Source: Rapidithrix thailandica
Lineage (GTDB): Bacteria; Bacteroidota; Bacteroidia; Cytophagales; Flammeovirgaceae
Assembly: GCF_039710355.1 (NCBI RefSeq)
Contig: NZ_JBDKWZ010000003.1
Span: 372,001 to 436,000 of the forward strand
Length of the DNA stretch: 64,000 bases
Direction of reading: 5' to 3'
Part shown: piece after piece, positions 44,937 through 53,483 of the stretch
Layout: each line of letters opens with the position of its first letter
How positions within the stretch are numbered: position 1 is the first letter of the stretch
Notes under the pieces: model-generated
Database searches by the model: none
What the model was told of the DNA's origin: nothing
What the model saw: the letters and a program-made list of their open reading frames with translations, nothing else
Program-made: the position numbers and the translations under genes

Positions 44937-45022
44937 GTGTGTGTAAATGTTGATGAAGTAAGAAACTAAATTGAGCGGTTACTTTTTAAGTTTAATACAG
45001 CAAATCGAGAAAAAAATAAACT

Positions 45023-46831
45023 ATGCAAAAACTTCTTTTCATTGTGGTATTGCTTTACCTTAGCATTTCCCTTCGACCAGTGTACGCTCAAGATAAGGAC
45101 ATCGAACTCGCTTATGAATATTACACAAACAATGAATTGGAAAAAGCTGCCAGCATTTATGAAAAGTTGGTACGCAGAGAACAGAACCTTGCCGCTGTTC
45201 ATAAATACTATCTCGATGTACTTATACGGCTAAAACAGTACAAAGATGCCAACAAGTATTTAAGCCGGTTGCTAAAAAAATTTCCGGAGAACCCCACCTA
45301 CAATGTTGACTATGGCTTGCTTTTCCGACAGGAAGGAGACACACTAGCTTGCAATAAACATTTACAGCACTATTTGGAAGATATCAAAAACGACAACTCC
45401 GAGTTGCGTTATGCTGCTTTGTATCTTTCAGACAAAGGATTGTTTCAGTTTGCTGAAATGGCTTACCTCTTTGGAAAGAAGAATGACAAGGATGGTTTTT
45501 ATTTTGAATTAGCCGATTTGTACTCTACTTGGGGAAGGATTGATTTGATGTTGGACGAATACCTCCAACTGTTGCATCAGGAACCTAACCAAGCAGACTA
45601 TGTGCAGGTGATTTTGCAAGACAGAGTAAGCAGTGACGAAGAGTATGCTTTTTTGGAAAGGGCATTGGTGCAGTATGTTCAAAAGTATCCGGACGATATC
45701 GTTTACAATGAAATGTTGTTGTGGTACTTACTACAGAAAAAAGAGTTTTACCGGGCTTTTATGCAAGCCCGGGCCATTGACAAACGAAAGAAACAAGAGG
45801 GCTTTCAAATTTTGGAAATCGGAAAACTTGCCTTAAACAATGGAGATTATACCAGTGCGATTAAGATTTTTGAGTATTTGGTAGAAAAGTACCGGAACCA
45901 GATTGTGTATCCGATTGCCAAACGTCTGTTGATAAATTCCAAAGAAGAACTGGTTAAGAATACCTATCCGGTAGATATTGATAAAATCCGTTCGCTGGCA
46001 AGTGACTACGAAGAGATTATTTCCGAATTGGGACTTCGACCCAACACTGCGGATGCCTTGAGAAGCATGGCTTTATTACAGGCCTTCTATCTGGACAATA
46101 AAGACACAGCTATAACCATCCTTCACAGATTGATAGATCATCGCTCCTTGCCTAAGGAAATCGTCTCTAAAGCGAAATTAGATTTAGGAGACATCAACGT
46201 ATTGATTGATGAGCCTTGGGAAGCCTCCTTGTTATATTCTCAAGTGGAGAAGGCTGAAAAGAATACCAACCTCGGCCATATGGCAAAACTTAAAAATGCA
46301 AAGTTGACATACTACACCGGAGAGTTTGAATTAGCGAAAGCGCATTTGAAGATTTTGACACTGGCGACAGACCGGGAGATTGCTAACGATGCCATGCAAT
46401 TGTCCCTTTTGATCGAAGATAACCTCAACCTGGACACCACGAACCAAACCATGGAAAAATATGCCAACATTGATTTATTGGTCTTTCAGGGAAAATATCA
46501 ACAAGCCTTAACCCAGTACGATGCCATGTTGGCAAAGTACAAAGGGCATAGTTTAACGGACGAAATTTTATGGCAAAAGGGGAACATACTTGTCAAATTA
46601 GGAAAATACGAGGAAGCATTGATCCAATTCAAAAGAGTAGTCGAAGAATTTAAATACGATATTCTGGCAGATGATGCGAACTTCCTGATTGCTAAAATCT
46701 ATGAGGAAAACTTGAATAAGGCAGAAGAAGCAATGGAATACTACAAGAATCAACTCATAGAATTTCCGGGAAGTGTATACAACGTAGAGGCCCGTAAGCG
46801 CTTCCGGAAGTTAAGAGGAGATAAAATTTAG
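45023..46831 (+). CDS. Exported TPR-repeat protein
   Basis: 602 residues. Signal peptide 1-22 (ending VYAQ). The mature chain is helical with recognisable tetratricopeptide units, clearest at about 25-60 (AYEYYTNNELEKAASIYEKLV), 255-290 and the C-terminal pair at about 515-590 (LVKLGKYEEALIQFKRVVEE, AEEAMEYYKNQLIEFPGS). It probably scaffolds protein-protein contacts in the periplasm. It is the first gene right of the origin and is convergent with the next gene, with only four bases between stop codons. Confidence 0.85.
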   Translation: MQKLLFIVVLLYLSISLRPVYAQDKDIELAYEYYTNNELEKAASIYEKLVRREQNLAAVHKYYLDVLIRLKQYKDANKYLSRLLKKFPENPTYNVDYGLLFRQEGDTLACNKHLQHYLEDIKNDNSELRYAALYLSDKGLFQFAEMAYLFGKKNDKDGFYFELADLYSTWGRIDLMLDEYLQLLHQEPNQADYVQVILQDRVSSDEEYAFLERALVQYVQKYPDDIVYNEMLLWYLLQKKEFYRAFMQARAIDKRKKQEGFQILEIGKLALNNGDYTSAIKIFEYLVEKYRNQIVYPIAKRLLINSKEELVKNTYPVDIDKIRSLASDYEEIISELGLRPNTADALRSMALLQAFYLDNKDTAITILHRLIDHRSLPKEIVSKAKLDLGDINVLIDEPWEASLLYSQVEKAEKNTNLGHMAKLKNAKLTYYTGEFELAKAHLKILTLATDREIANDAMQLSLLIEDNLNLDTTNQTMEKYANIDLLVFQGKYQQALTQYDAMLAKYKGHSLTDEILWQKGNILVKLGKYEEALIQFKRVVEEFKYDILADDANFLIAKIYEENLNKAEEAMEYYKNQLIEFPGSVYNVEARKRFRKLRGDKI

Positions 46832-46833
46832 GA

Positions 46834-46855
46834 GGTTAAAAACTCCATTTTAACC
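46834..46855. terminator. Short hairpin across convergent stop codons
   Basis: GGTTAAAA and TTTTAACC pair perfectly around a 6-base loop. They span the junction of the TPR and barrel genes, partly inside the 3' end of the latter. There is no good T tract, so this is a weak terminator call. Confidence 0.3.
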
Positions 46856-48020
46856 GCAAAAAATTCAAATACCCCAACCCATCGTATTGCGATCGCTCAG
46901 GGCCAAAAAAGAATTGTCCGGCATACAGGAGGTATAAGTTATCTGACAAGGAGATATCCACATTGGGTCCCATATAAAAAGAGGCATCATTGGGGTTGTA
47001 TATACTGCTAACCCCTCCCTTTATCAAAGGACTGAACATATACGAAATTTCATTAAACCATGCCCATTGAGTAACCGTAAGGGTTTTGGACGAAAGTTGT
47101 TCATTCAGATAATTGATTTGGCCGGGTTTTCCGTTGACTCCATTGCTGTTGTATATACCTTCACTATGCAAGAAAAGAGAGTTTTTAAAGGTATAATCCA
47201 TAGACAGCGAAGCGACTACCGTTCCCTTTCCCGTAGCCAAATCCCTATATGGTTCAAACCAGGTAACTTCACCTTTAAACCCGGCTGTTTTGATTTGACC
47301 TGACCAACCTATTCCCAAAGCCAAGTCTTGTTGAACTTTGCCGGCCAATACCTGAAAGTCATATGCACTAGTATTCCAGCGATACATCACCATGATTTTA
47401 AAGTCCTCAAAACGCTCTGCGAAGGCTATTGCCAATTCAATGGAAGATGTAGTACCCGTATAATACCTCGCAAGCAAAGCATCGGCTCCGGGCCGTTCTT
47501 CGTAGTCAAAATCAAAGAAGGAATAGGTGTTAAAGACATCGTTGGGATTCCACACAAAGCATTGTCCCCAATTGATCCGTTGACGTCCCAGCCGCACTTG
47601 CCATTTATCCGATTGCCAGTCCAGGTACAACCTGTCGACATGGCTATGGAAAAAGTAAGAAGATCCCTCAAAAGGGATAAAAGACATATCCAGAAAACCA
47701 TTATCCCCCCCTATCAGGCTTGAATAACCAGGAAAATTTTTAACGGTTTCACCATAAAACAAACGGTTTCGTACTTCTGCAGTAAAGGTAAATTGGTTAT
47801 TGGGATACCATTTGAAATTAATACGGTTATGCAGAATATTATCGGTGAGCCAAGCCGAATCCGCATGTTCGAACTGTACGGTATGTAGATATTTTAAATA
47901 ACCGCCCAAGGTGTAATTTTTTGCTTTTTCAGTGCTTTGGGCTTGCATCTCTAAACTTAGACTGCTCAAACAAACAGATAGGGTAAAAACATATTTCAGG
48001 TGCTTGAAAAGAAATTTCAT
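46836..48020 (-). CDS. Outer-membrane beta-barrel protein (unknown family)
   Basis: 394 residues from ATG 48020; the in-frame TTG at 48047 is less likely. Signal peptide ends EMQAQ (about 28). The mature chain alternates amphipathic strands (RLYLDWQSDKWQVRLGRQRINWG, SIELAIAFAERFEDFKIMVMY) and ends LNFLRLKWSF with a terminal aromatic, so it should be an outer-membrane barrel of about 16-18 strands, resembling alginate-export or DUF1302-type porins. It is the last gene of the leftward set from tetR to here. The 80-base gap upstream contains three DnaA boxes. Confidence 0.75.
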   Translation of the reverse strand: MKFLFKHLKYVFTLSVCLSSLSLEMQAQSTEKAKNYTLGGYLKYLHTVQFEHADSAWLTDNILHNRINFKWYPNNQFTFTAEVRNRLFYGETVKNFPGYSSLIGGDNGFLDMSFIPFEGSSYFFHSHVDRLYLDWQSDKWQVRLGRQRINWGQCFVWNPNDVFNTYSFFDFDYEERPGADALLARYYTGTTSSIELAIAFAERFEDFKIMVMYRWNTSAYDFQVLAGKVQQDLALGIGWSGQIKTAGFKGEVTWFEPYRDLATGKGTVVASLSMDYTFKNSLFLHSEGIYNSNGVNGKPGQINYLNEQLSSKTLTVTQWAWFNEISYMFSPLIKGGVSSIYNPNDASFYMGPNVDISLSDNLYLLYAGQFFFGPERSQYDGLGYLNFLRLKWSF

Positions 48021-48049
48021 TATTTTAAAAAAATCAATCAATTTCAAGT

Positions 48050-48092
48050 TGTGGATAAGTTAAGTAGAGGTATGTGGATAACCTGTGAATAA
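48050..48092 (-). promoter_or_regulatory. Cluster of three DnaA boxes outside oriC
   Basis: TGTGGATAA at 48050-48058 and 48073-48081, and TGTGAATAA at 48084-48092, all in the same orientation within the 80-base gap between the barrel and cyclase genes. They lie about 3.2 kb right of the origin DnaA group. They may bind DnaA as a titration or regulatory site. Confidence 0.7.
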
Positions 48093-48100
48093 GATGTCAA

Positions 48101-49246
48101 TTAATTCATTACTAATACTTTATGGTTTTGCTTTGGCCCCTCATATCCATTATCAATGGCATAAATTCTCACATGGTTTTCTTTTCCTTTCAGTTGAATA
48201 TTACCTATAAATTCCGAAGGGGTTTGAGCGATTTGATGGAGTGTGGATTCCAAGTTTTCCGAAATGAGTAATGGCTTGCCAAATTCGTTACATTTACTTT
48301 GAATACGGGCTGCGGTGTTGAGTACATCGCCATGATAAGCAATTTCTCTTTTGATATCGCCAATTTCTACTACGGTGACCGGTCCCATGGCCATTCCTGC
48401 TTTGAATTCCGGAAAATGAGCGAACTTCTTGAAATAATAGGCTTTACGCTTTTCTAAGGCTTGTTGAAAGTCAAAAAACAAACGAATGCAGTTTAAGTTT
48501 TCAAGTCCGTTATGGGTCGTCCAGGTGAGTACTACCTCATCTCCCACATATTGATAGATTTCTGCTTTATACTTTACCACAAAATCGGTGAGATCGTGAA
48601 AGCAGTTTTGAATCATCTGGCTGTATAAATTGTGCCCGAGCTTTTCCGCTATACTTGTAGAGCCTTTCAAATCGAGAAACATAAATATTCGATTTTCATC
48701 TTTGGGTTTATGGTAGGTTCCCAAGATAAATTTCCACAGGTTTCCATGTCCGAATTTCCGGTTGATCAACACTAAAAAATTGATCAGTAAAATAAAGAAG
48801 GTCATGTATATACTCCCTACGATGAAGAATCGGGGTTGGATAAACTTGAGTATGAAATTCCAGTCGGTTTCGCGTGGAAAAATATCCAAAAACCAGTAAG
48901 CACAGAAAATCAGGCCGGATGACAGGATTAAGGCTAACAGGTATAAACCGCTTTTCACGAGTATAATCCTACTGAAGGACAACTTCCGGATCAGTTTGTA
49001 TTCGGAGAATGTATGGATAATGGCGAAGAGCGTTCCGAAAAATAAACCGAAAAAGACTCCGTCCCAAATAGCCCAGTTAGAGTGAATAAAACTCGAAAAT
49101 GCTCCGAAGGCCTGGCTATCAATAAAATCGAGCATGGCCCAGCTATGCAAGTTACTTATGCCTATAGCTACTTGCCAGGCAATCAGGATGAAAAGCCAGT
49201 CTTGTAGTATTAATTTGGTTTTGTGCTTTACCATGTGGGTAGTCAT
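48101..49246 (-). CDS. Membrane-bound class III adenylate/guanylate cyclase
   Basis: 381 residues. Four to five membrane segments occupy the first 165 residues. The catalytic domain (about 185-345) shows FMFLDLKGSTSIAEKLGH (first metal Asp), IYQYVGDEVVLTW (second metal Asp) and YHGDVLNTAARIQSKCNEF (transition-state Asn/Arg). The substrate-specificity position cannot be settled by eye, so ATP or GTP is possible. It starts 21 bases after the LolD-like ATPase stop, so it is very likely co-transcribed with the ABC transporter. That is unusual and suggests cyclic-nucleotide output tied to envelope trafficking. Confidence 0.9.
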   Translation of the reverse strand: MTTHMVKHKTKLILQDWLFILIAWQVAIGISNLHSWAMLDFIDSQAFGAFSSFIHSNWAIWDGVFFGLFFGTLFAIIHTFSEYKLIRKLSFSRIILVKSGLYLLALILSSGLIFCAYWFLDIFPRETDWNFILKFIQPRFFIVGSIYMTFFILLINFLVLINRKFGHGNLWKFILGTYHKPKDENRIFMFLDLKGSTSIAEKLGHNLYSQMIQNCFHDLTDFVVKYKAEIYQYVGDEVVLTWTTHNGLENLNCIRLFFDFQQALEKRKAYYFKKFAHFPEFKAGMAMGPVTVVEIGDIKREIAYHGDVLNTAARIQSKCNEFGKPLLISENLESTLHQIAQTPSEFIGNIQLKGKENHVRIYAIDNGYEGPKQNHKVLVMN

Positions 49247-49267
49247 TGGTTTGAAGATTTCTCAAAA

Positions 49268-49963
49268 TTAATAACTCACCGTCAAGACCTCATCTTTTAC
49301 GATATTGCCATCTTCCAACACTACGATGCGTCTTGCCTTATCAATGACTCGCTGATCATGTGTGGAAAAGAGAAAAGTGATATGTTCCTCTTTATTAAGC
49401 TTGAGCATGATGTCCAACAGGTCATTTGTAGATTTGGAATCCAAGTTAGCCGTAGGTTCATCGGCCAATACAAATTTAGGTTTGGGCGCCAAAGCCCGGG
49501 CCACTGCCACCCGTTGTTGTTGTCCACCGGAAAGTTTGCTTGGAAAAAAGTCCATTTTATCTCCCAAGCCTACTTCTTTCAATAGTTCTTCTGCCCGTTG
49601 ACGGTACTCTTTTTTGCTACGGTTTTGAAGTTGCATAATAAACTCGGTATTCTCCCGGGCGGTTAATACAGGTAAAAGACTATAATCCTGGAAAACAAAA
49701 CCGATGTTATGAAGACGGAAATTAATCAGTGCTTTGGATTGTAGTGCGGTAATATCGGTATGGTCTATGATTACCTTTCCTTCCGTAGGATGGTCTAGCC
49801 CGCCTATCGTATTTAATAAAGTCGTTTTTCCGCAACCGGAAGGTCCGACAATGGCGGTAAATTCTCCTTTGTCAATATTTAAGTTGACATGATTCAATGC
49901 TCGTACAGGCACCGTATCGGGGTTATATATTTTGGAAATATTGGAAAGTTGAATAATACTCAT
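49268..49963 (-). CDS. ABC transporter ATP-binding protein, LolD/MacB type
   Basis: 231 residues from ATG 49963 (MSIIQLSNISKIY); a longer frame is unneeded. Walker A GPSGCGKTT, Q-loop VFQDYSLL, signature LSGGQQQRVAVARAL, Walker B FVLADEPTANLDS, H-loop STHD. Class as for LolD, driving extrusion of lipoproteins or other hydrophobic molecules rather than channel transport. It follows two FtsX-type permeases that would be its membrane partners, as LolC and LolE are for LolD. Confidence 0.93.
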   Translation of the reverse strand: MSIIQLSNISKIYNPDTVPVRALNHVNLNIDKGEFTAIVGPSGCGKTTLLNTIGGLDHPTEGKVIIDHTDITALQSKALINFRLHNIGFVFQDYSLLPVLTARENTEFIMQLQNRSKKEYRQRAEELLKEVGLGDKMDFFPSKLSGGQQQRVAVARALAPKPKFVLADEPTANLDSKSTNDLLDIMLKLNKEEHITFLFSTHDQRVIDKARRIVVLEDGNIVKDEVLTVSY

Positions 49964-50038
49964 GGTTGACGTTTTTTGCTGAGAACGAGCGAGTAGATAG
50001 TTGAGTTGAAATCTGCTTTTCATTTATAAAAAAATCCG

Positions 50039-51256
50039 TTAGCCATGGATCGCTTCAACAGGTTTTAATTGTAAGGCTTTGATAGCCGGATAAATAGAGG
50101 CCAATATGGCAGTGATGATGACCATAAGGGTAATACTTAAGTAAAATTCATTGTCCAAATTGGGATATATTATACTACTCAAGCCATAAGAAGCTAACCC
50201 TTCAGCAAACATGGATAAGTTGATTCCGATTTGATTGATCCATTTTACCAAGGCAAAACTAAGAGCAATACCTACAAGAGCTCCGGAAAGCGACAGGAAA
50301 ACGGTTTCTAATACAATCATTTTAAAAATATTGAATTTGTTCATCCCAACGGCCATGAGTACGCCTAGTTCTTTAACCCTTTCGAAGATGGCCATAAGCA
50401 TGGTATTCAAGATCCCGAAAGCCAAAGCCGCTAGAATAATGGCCAGGAACAAATAGTTAATTTGCCACATGGAGTCTGTCAGGTAGGCCAGTTCCGGTTC
50501 TACTTCCCGCCAGCTTTCTATGGCCAAAGGTTGTCCGTTTGTAGCAGCTTGTAATTCATGAATTGCCTCGGGCACTTGTTCTATATTATTCATCCGGATA
50601 GCGATTTCATGGCTTGTATTGGCTTGTCCGGCCAGTTTTTCCAAATCTCCTTTTCTGACGAAGGCTTGAGATTCGTCAAATAGGGATGAGGGAGTTTTAA
50701 AAATTCCACTTACTCGGAAAGCGGCTCCTACAATTTCCCCGTTTGCATCCTGCAAGGTCACGATGATTTTAGAACCCAGCTTTACTTCCAGTTTATCTGC
50801 TAGCTTTTTTCCAACGACAATCTGGTTTTTCCGTTGTGTTTCAAAATACTCCCCTTCGATCATCATTTGGGACAGGGTAGTGACTTGTTTTTCATCCTCC
50901 GGGATAATACCATTCAACTGAATACCTGCATTGCCATTGGAGGTGGCAGCCATTCCGGAGATAACCGTCCTTATGGCCCACTTATCCACATGGTTTGTGG
51001 ATAAAATTTCAGTTTTAAGCTTTTCTAAATGAGGAATATACAACCTGATATCTTTGTTTTTTCGAAACCCTTGTTGATGAATTTGAATATGAGAAGTTTG
51101 AACATCAATAGCCGAACGGAGTTTTTGTTCACTCATTCCATTGAAAATCGCAACAGAAAAAATCCCTCCGGTCAGTCCTAAGGTAATAGCACTCATGATG
51201 ACAATGCTTCTCAGTTTACTTCGCCAAACATTTCTCCAGGATATAGCGGTGATCAT
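50039..51256 (-). CDS. FtsX/LolE-type ABC permease (second of pair)
   Basis: 405 residues, complete four-segment layout: one segment at about 18-40 (SIVIMSAITLGLTGGIFSVAIF), a periplasmic domain, then three at about 270-300, 315-345 and 370-395, ending IYPAIKALQLKPVEAIHG, the standard closing motif. The central GILNTMLMAIFERVKELGVLMAVGM is typical of the family. It is paralogous to the permease directly upstream. A perfect inverted pair of DnaA boxes (50982-51004) lies inside its coding sequence. Confidence 0.92.
   Translation of the reverse strand: MITAISWRNVWRSKLRSIVIMSAITLGLTGGIFSVAIFNGMSEQKLRSAIDVQTSHIQIHQQGFRKNKDIRLYIPHLEKLKTEILSTNHVDKWAIRTVISGMAATSNGNAGIQLNGIIPEDEKQVTTLSQMMIEGEYFETQRKNQIVVGKKLADKLEVKLGSKIIVTLQDANGEIVGAAFRVSGIFKTPSSLFDESQAFVRKGDLEKLAGQANTSHEIAIRMNNIEQVPEAIHELQAATNGQPLAIESWREVEPELAYLTDSMWQINYLFLAIILAALAFGILNTMLMAIFERVKELGVLMAVGMNKFNIFKMIVLETVFLSLSGALVGIALSFALVKWINQIGINLSMFAEGLASYGLSSIIYPNLDNEFYLSITLMVIITAILASIYPAIKALQLKPVEAIHG
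50982..51004. repeat. Inverted pair of DnaA boxes inside a permease gene
   Basis: TTATCCACA, five bases, TGTGGATAA: a perfect inverted repeat of two consensus boxes. On the minus strand it is coding (about STNHVDK), so it is compatible with the protein. Confidence 0.75.
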
Positions 51257-51336
51257 AGATGAAATTTTTTAAATAAGATGAACAGGCTCGTTATGCTGCT
51301 CAGTAATAAAAGAAATATGATCGTTTCCGGGCTCAC

Positions 51337-52557
51337 TTACCTTTTCATGGTTTCAATAATTTTTAATTGATAAATATTCCATACCGGATATACCAGACAG
51401 ATAACAACGATGACCAGGATGGCCAAGCATTGTGTAATAAAGATGTTGGGTTCAAGTGAAAACGGAACGATGGGTTCCACTCCCATTTTAAGCATGGCTT
51501 CTGCGGCATTACCCGTCAAAGGGATGGGGTTTTTGTGCATATACAACAATAATGGAATGCCTGCTGTCAATGAAACCCCCAAACCAAAAAGACCGATAAA
51601 GATGGTTTCCAGTACGATCATGAAGGAAAGTTGGAGCTTTTGCATTCCTACTGCGATCAAAATTCCGAATTCCTTGGTCCGTTCCATACTCATCATAATA
51701 ACAGTACCGAAAATCCCAAAAGCAATGACTACGTATAGAATGCCCAACATGATGACACCACCGGCATTATCCGATTCTATCAATTGAACAAGTTCTGGCT
51801 GAAGTGATTTCCAGTCCATTACCTCATAGGAATCTCCCAAGGTATTTTGTAATTGTGAAGTAGTTTGCTGAACGGACTGTATATCATTTACCTTGATCAC
51901 CATAGCTGAAAGAAGATCCGGAGCGGCATTAAATTCCTGAGCGAGAACAATGGGCATATACACCATATTGTTATTCGCTTGTGGGTTGGGTAATTTTATA
52001 ATTCCGGTGATGGGATACATGTCCACTGCGTTTACCCCATGGTAACCTTGCCCGATCAATACCAACGTATCGTGTAAATGAAGTTGTAGGTACTCTGCAA
52101 GTCCTTGAGCGATCAATACTCCACGGGTACCGGAAGTAAAATACTCTCCTTCTATCACTTTTGAAGCCAGGCGAGTCATTTGATTTTCCTCTTCCGGACC
52201 GGTGCCAATTACCATAGCCCCTTTGGACAGGTTGTCAGAGGCGGCTAAAACAAAGGACTCGAGCCGGGGAATATAAAAATGGACATTTTGAGTAGTGTTG
52301 ACAAGTGCTTTGACCGAATCGGTTTCTTCTAAAAGTTTGTTGATGGATTTGTTTTCCCAATACCCTTTTTTATGAATTTGAATGTATCCCGAGTAAAATT
52401 CCACACTGTTACGAATCATATTTTCATAGGACCCGAACTGCATGGACCGCATAAAGAGCGCCAGAAGTACGGCAAAAAAGATGGAAGAAATTGTAATTAA
52501 CGTCCTGCGCTGGTTGCGCCAGATATTGCGCCAGGCAAGAGTGACTAATTTAAGCAT
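51337..52557 (-). CDS. FtsX/LolC-type ABC permease (first of pair)
   Basis: 406 residues. N-terminal RNIWRNQRRTLITISSIFFAVLLALFM (segment at about 18-38), a periplasmic domain, then three segments (about 270-295, 310-340 and 370-395), ending YPVWNIYQLKIIETMKR. The central block GIFGTVIMMSMERTKEFGILIAVGM matches the family. It is a full-length partner of the next permease; the two may form a heterodimer like LolC/LolE. It starts 43 bases after the LolA-like gene stop. Confidence 0.92.
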   Translation of the reverse strand: MLKLVTLAWRNIWRNQRRTLITISSIFFAVLLALFMRSMQFGSYENMIRNSVEFYSGYIQIHKKGYWENKSINKLLEETDSVKALVNTTQNVHFYIPRLESFVLAASDNLSKGAMVIGTGPEEENQMTRLASKVIEGEYFTSGTRGVLIAQGLAEYLQLHLHDTLVLIGQGYHGVNAVDMYPITGIIKLPNPQANNNMVYMPIVLAQEFNAAPDLLSAMVIKVNDIQSVQQTTSQLQNTLGDSYEVMDWKSLQPELVQLIESDNAGGVIMLGILYVVIAFGIFGTVIMMSMERTKEFGILIAVGMQKLQLSFMIVLETIFIGLFGLGVSLTAGIPLLLYMHKNPIPLTGNAAEAMLKMGVEPIVPFSLEPNIFITQCLAILVIVVICLVYPVWNIYQLKIIETMKR

Positions 52558-52600
52558 GGCTCATATGTGTAGAAATAAATAATCTTTACACTCAGATGTA

Positions 52601-53362
52601 CTACCTGACTCTTCTCATATTTTGTTTGGAAAAGAAGCGGTCTTCGATGTTGACATCAAAATCGATGGATAGATAAGTCATCACCGTTTTATGCCCCTCT
52701 TTCTCCATGGGAATCATCTCCATACGGGCCGGGAGCAGCTTCCCTCCTAATTGTTTTAGCTCTGAAGTGATCATCCGGTTGACCAATTCTCCGTCTTCGT
52801 CAAAGTACTCTGTTTTCCGTTGGTTAAAATGTTCTTTGGAAATCCAGGTCACGATTTTACCCCATACTACCGGAGCATCAGGTTTGGGAATCATTTGAAT
52901 TTTATAACAATCGATCCCCATAAAATTTTCTTCAGCCAATAAGGAGTGTGTATAGTCGTGTACGATAGAGGATTGTTTGATCAGGTCATCGTTGGTAAAA
53001 TCGGAACCCATCCAGGATTGCATCATCATGGAGGGAGAAATTTTGATGCTTCGCTCGATGGAGGGCAACCAGTTCCACATTTCATTTTTGATTTTTAAAG
53101 AAACCGTGCCTTTGTCCTTGGCAGGAGACAGTACCAACACCAAACTGTAGTCATCCCCTTTTGACCAGCTTTTCATGCTCATGGTTCGTTTCCAATCCGG
53201 CCGGACAATTTCCATTGTAAATTCTGCCTTATTGGACTTTCCTCTTAGACGCTTATCCGCTTTTTGAATGATTTCAGTGGCACTAAGGTCAAAAAAGTGA
53301 GGTTGAAAGCCTGTTAATAATAAAAGAAGAATAACCGGCAAGATTAAATTCAACAGTTTCAT
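52601..53362 (-). CDS. LolA-like outer-membrane lipoprotein-sorting protein
   Basis: 253 residues. Signal peptide 1-19. The mature chain shows SATEIIQKADKRLRGKSNKAEFTMEIVRPDWKRTM and LVLSPAKDKGTVSLKIKNEMWNWLPSIERSIKISPSMMMQSWMGSDFTNDDLI, typical of the outer-membrane lipoprotein-sorting (PF17131-type) proteins, which share the LolA half-barrel fold with a hydrophobic cavity. It would carry a hydrophobic cargo through the periplasm. With two LolC/E-type permeases and a LolD-type ATPase behind it, it forms a Lol-like relay in one operon, distinct from the housekeeping Lol genes. Confidence 0.88.
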   Translation of the reverse strand: MKLLNLILPVILLLLLTGFQPHFFDLSATEIIQKADKRLRGKSNKAEFTMEIVRPDWKRTMSMKSWSKGDDYSLVLVLSPAKDKGTVSLKIKNEMWNWLPSIERSIKISPSMMMQSWMGSDFTNDDLIKQSSIVHDYTHSLLAEENFMGIDCYKIQMIPKPDAPVVWGKIVTWISKEHFNQRKTEYFDEDGELVNRMITSELKQLGGKLLPARMEMIPMEKEGHKTVMTYLSIDFDVNIEDRFFSKQNMRRVR

Positions 53363-53483
53363 GGTTGATGCGAGGATTAAATGAAAGTCAAAGTCCTGTT
53401 TTAATATACGTTTCCGTTGACCAATCGTTCAAGTAAAAAACTGATAGTGAGTGGGTTTTATCTATTCAAATGAAAAAAGTAAA

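Larger units (their letters stand above)
43672..45022. other. oriC: Putative chromosomal replication origin (oriC)
   Basis: A gene-free, very AT-rich 1.35 kb region. Perfect DnaA boxes TTATCCACA occur at 44193, 44348 and 44449 on the plus strand and at 44053 and 44818 on the minus strand. One-base variants (TTATTCACA, TTATACACA) lie at 44743, 44864 and, on the minus strand, 44839. Weaker ones are at 44704 and 44766. The right end holds a nearly pure A/T block (44882-44936). mnmG and a parS site lie close on the left. Chance expectation for a given 9-mer on either strand in 64 kb is about 0.5, so five in 0.8 kb is far from random. dnaA is not adjacent, which is common in this phylum. Confidence 0.85.

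Noticed and set aside
43614..45022. Degraded mobile element or lost gene in the large gap
   Set aside because: No ORF remnants, terminal repeats or target duplications; the DnaA boxes and A/T block explain it better.
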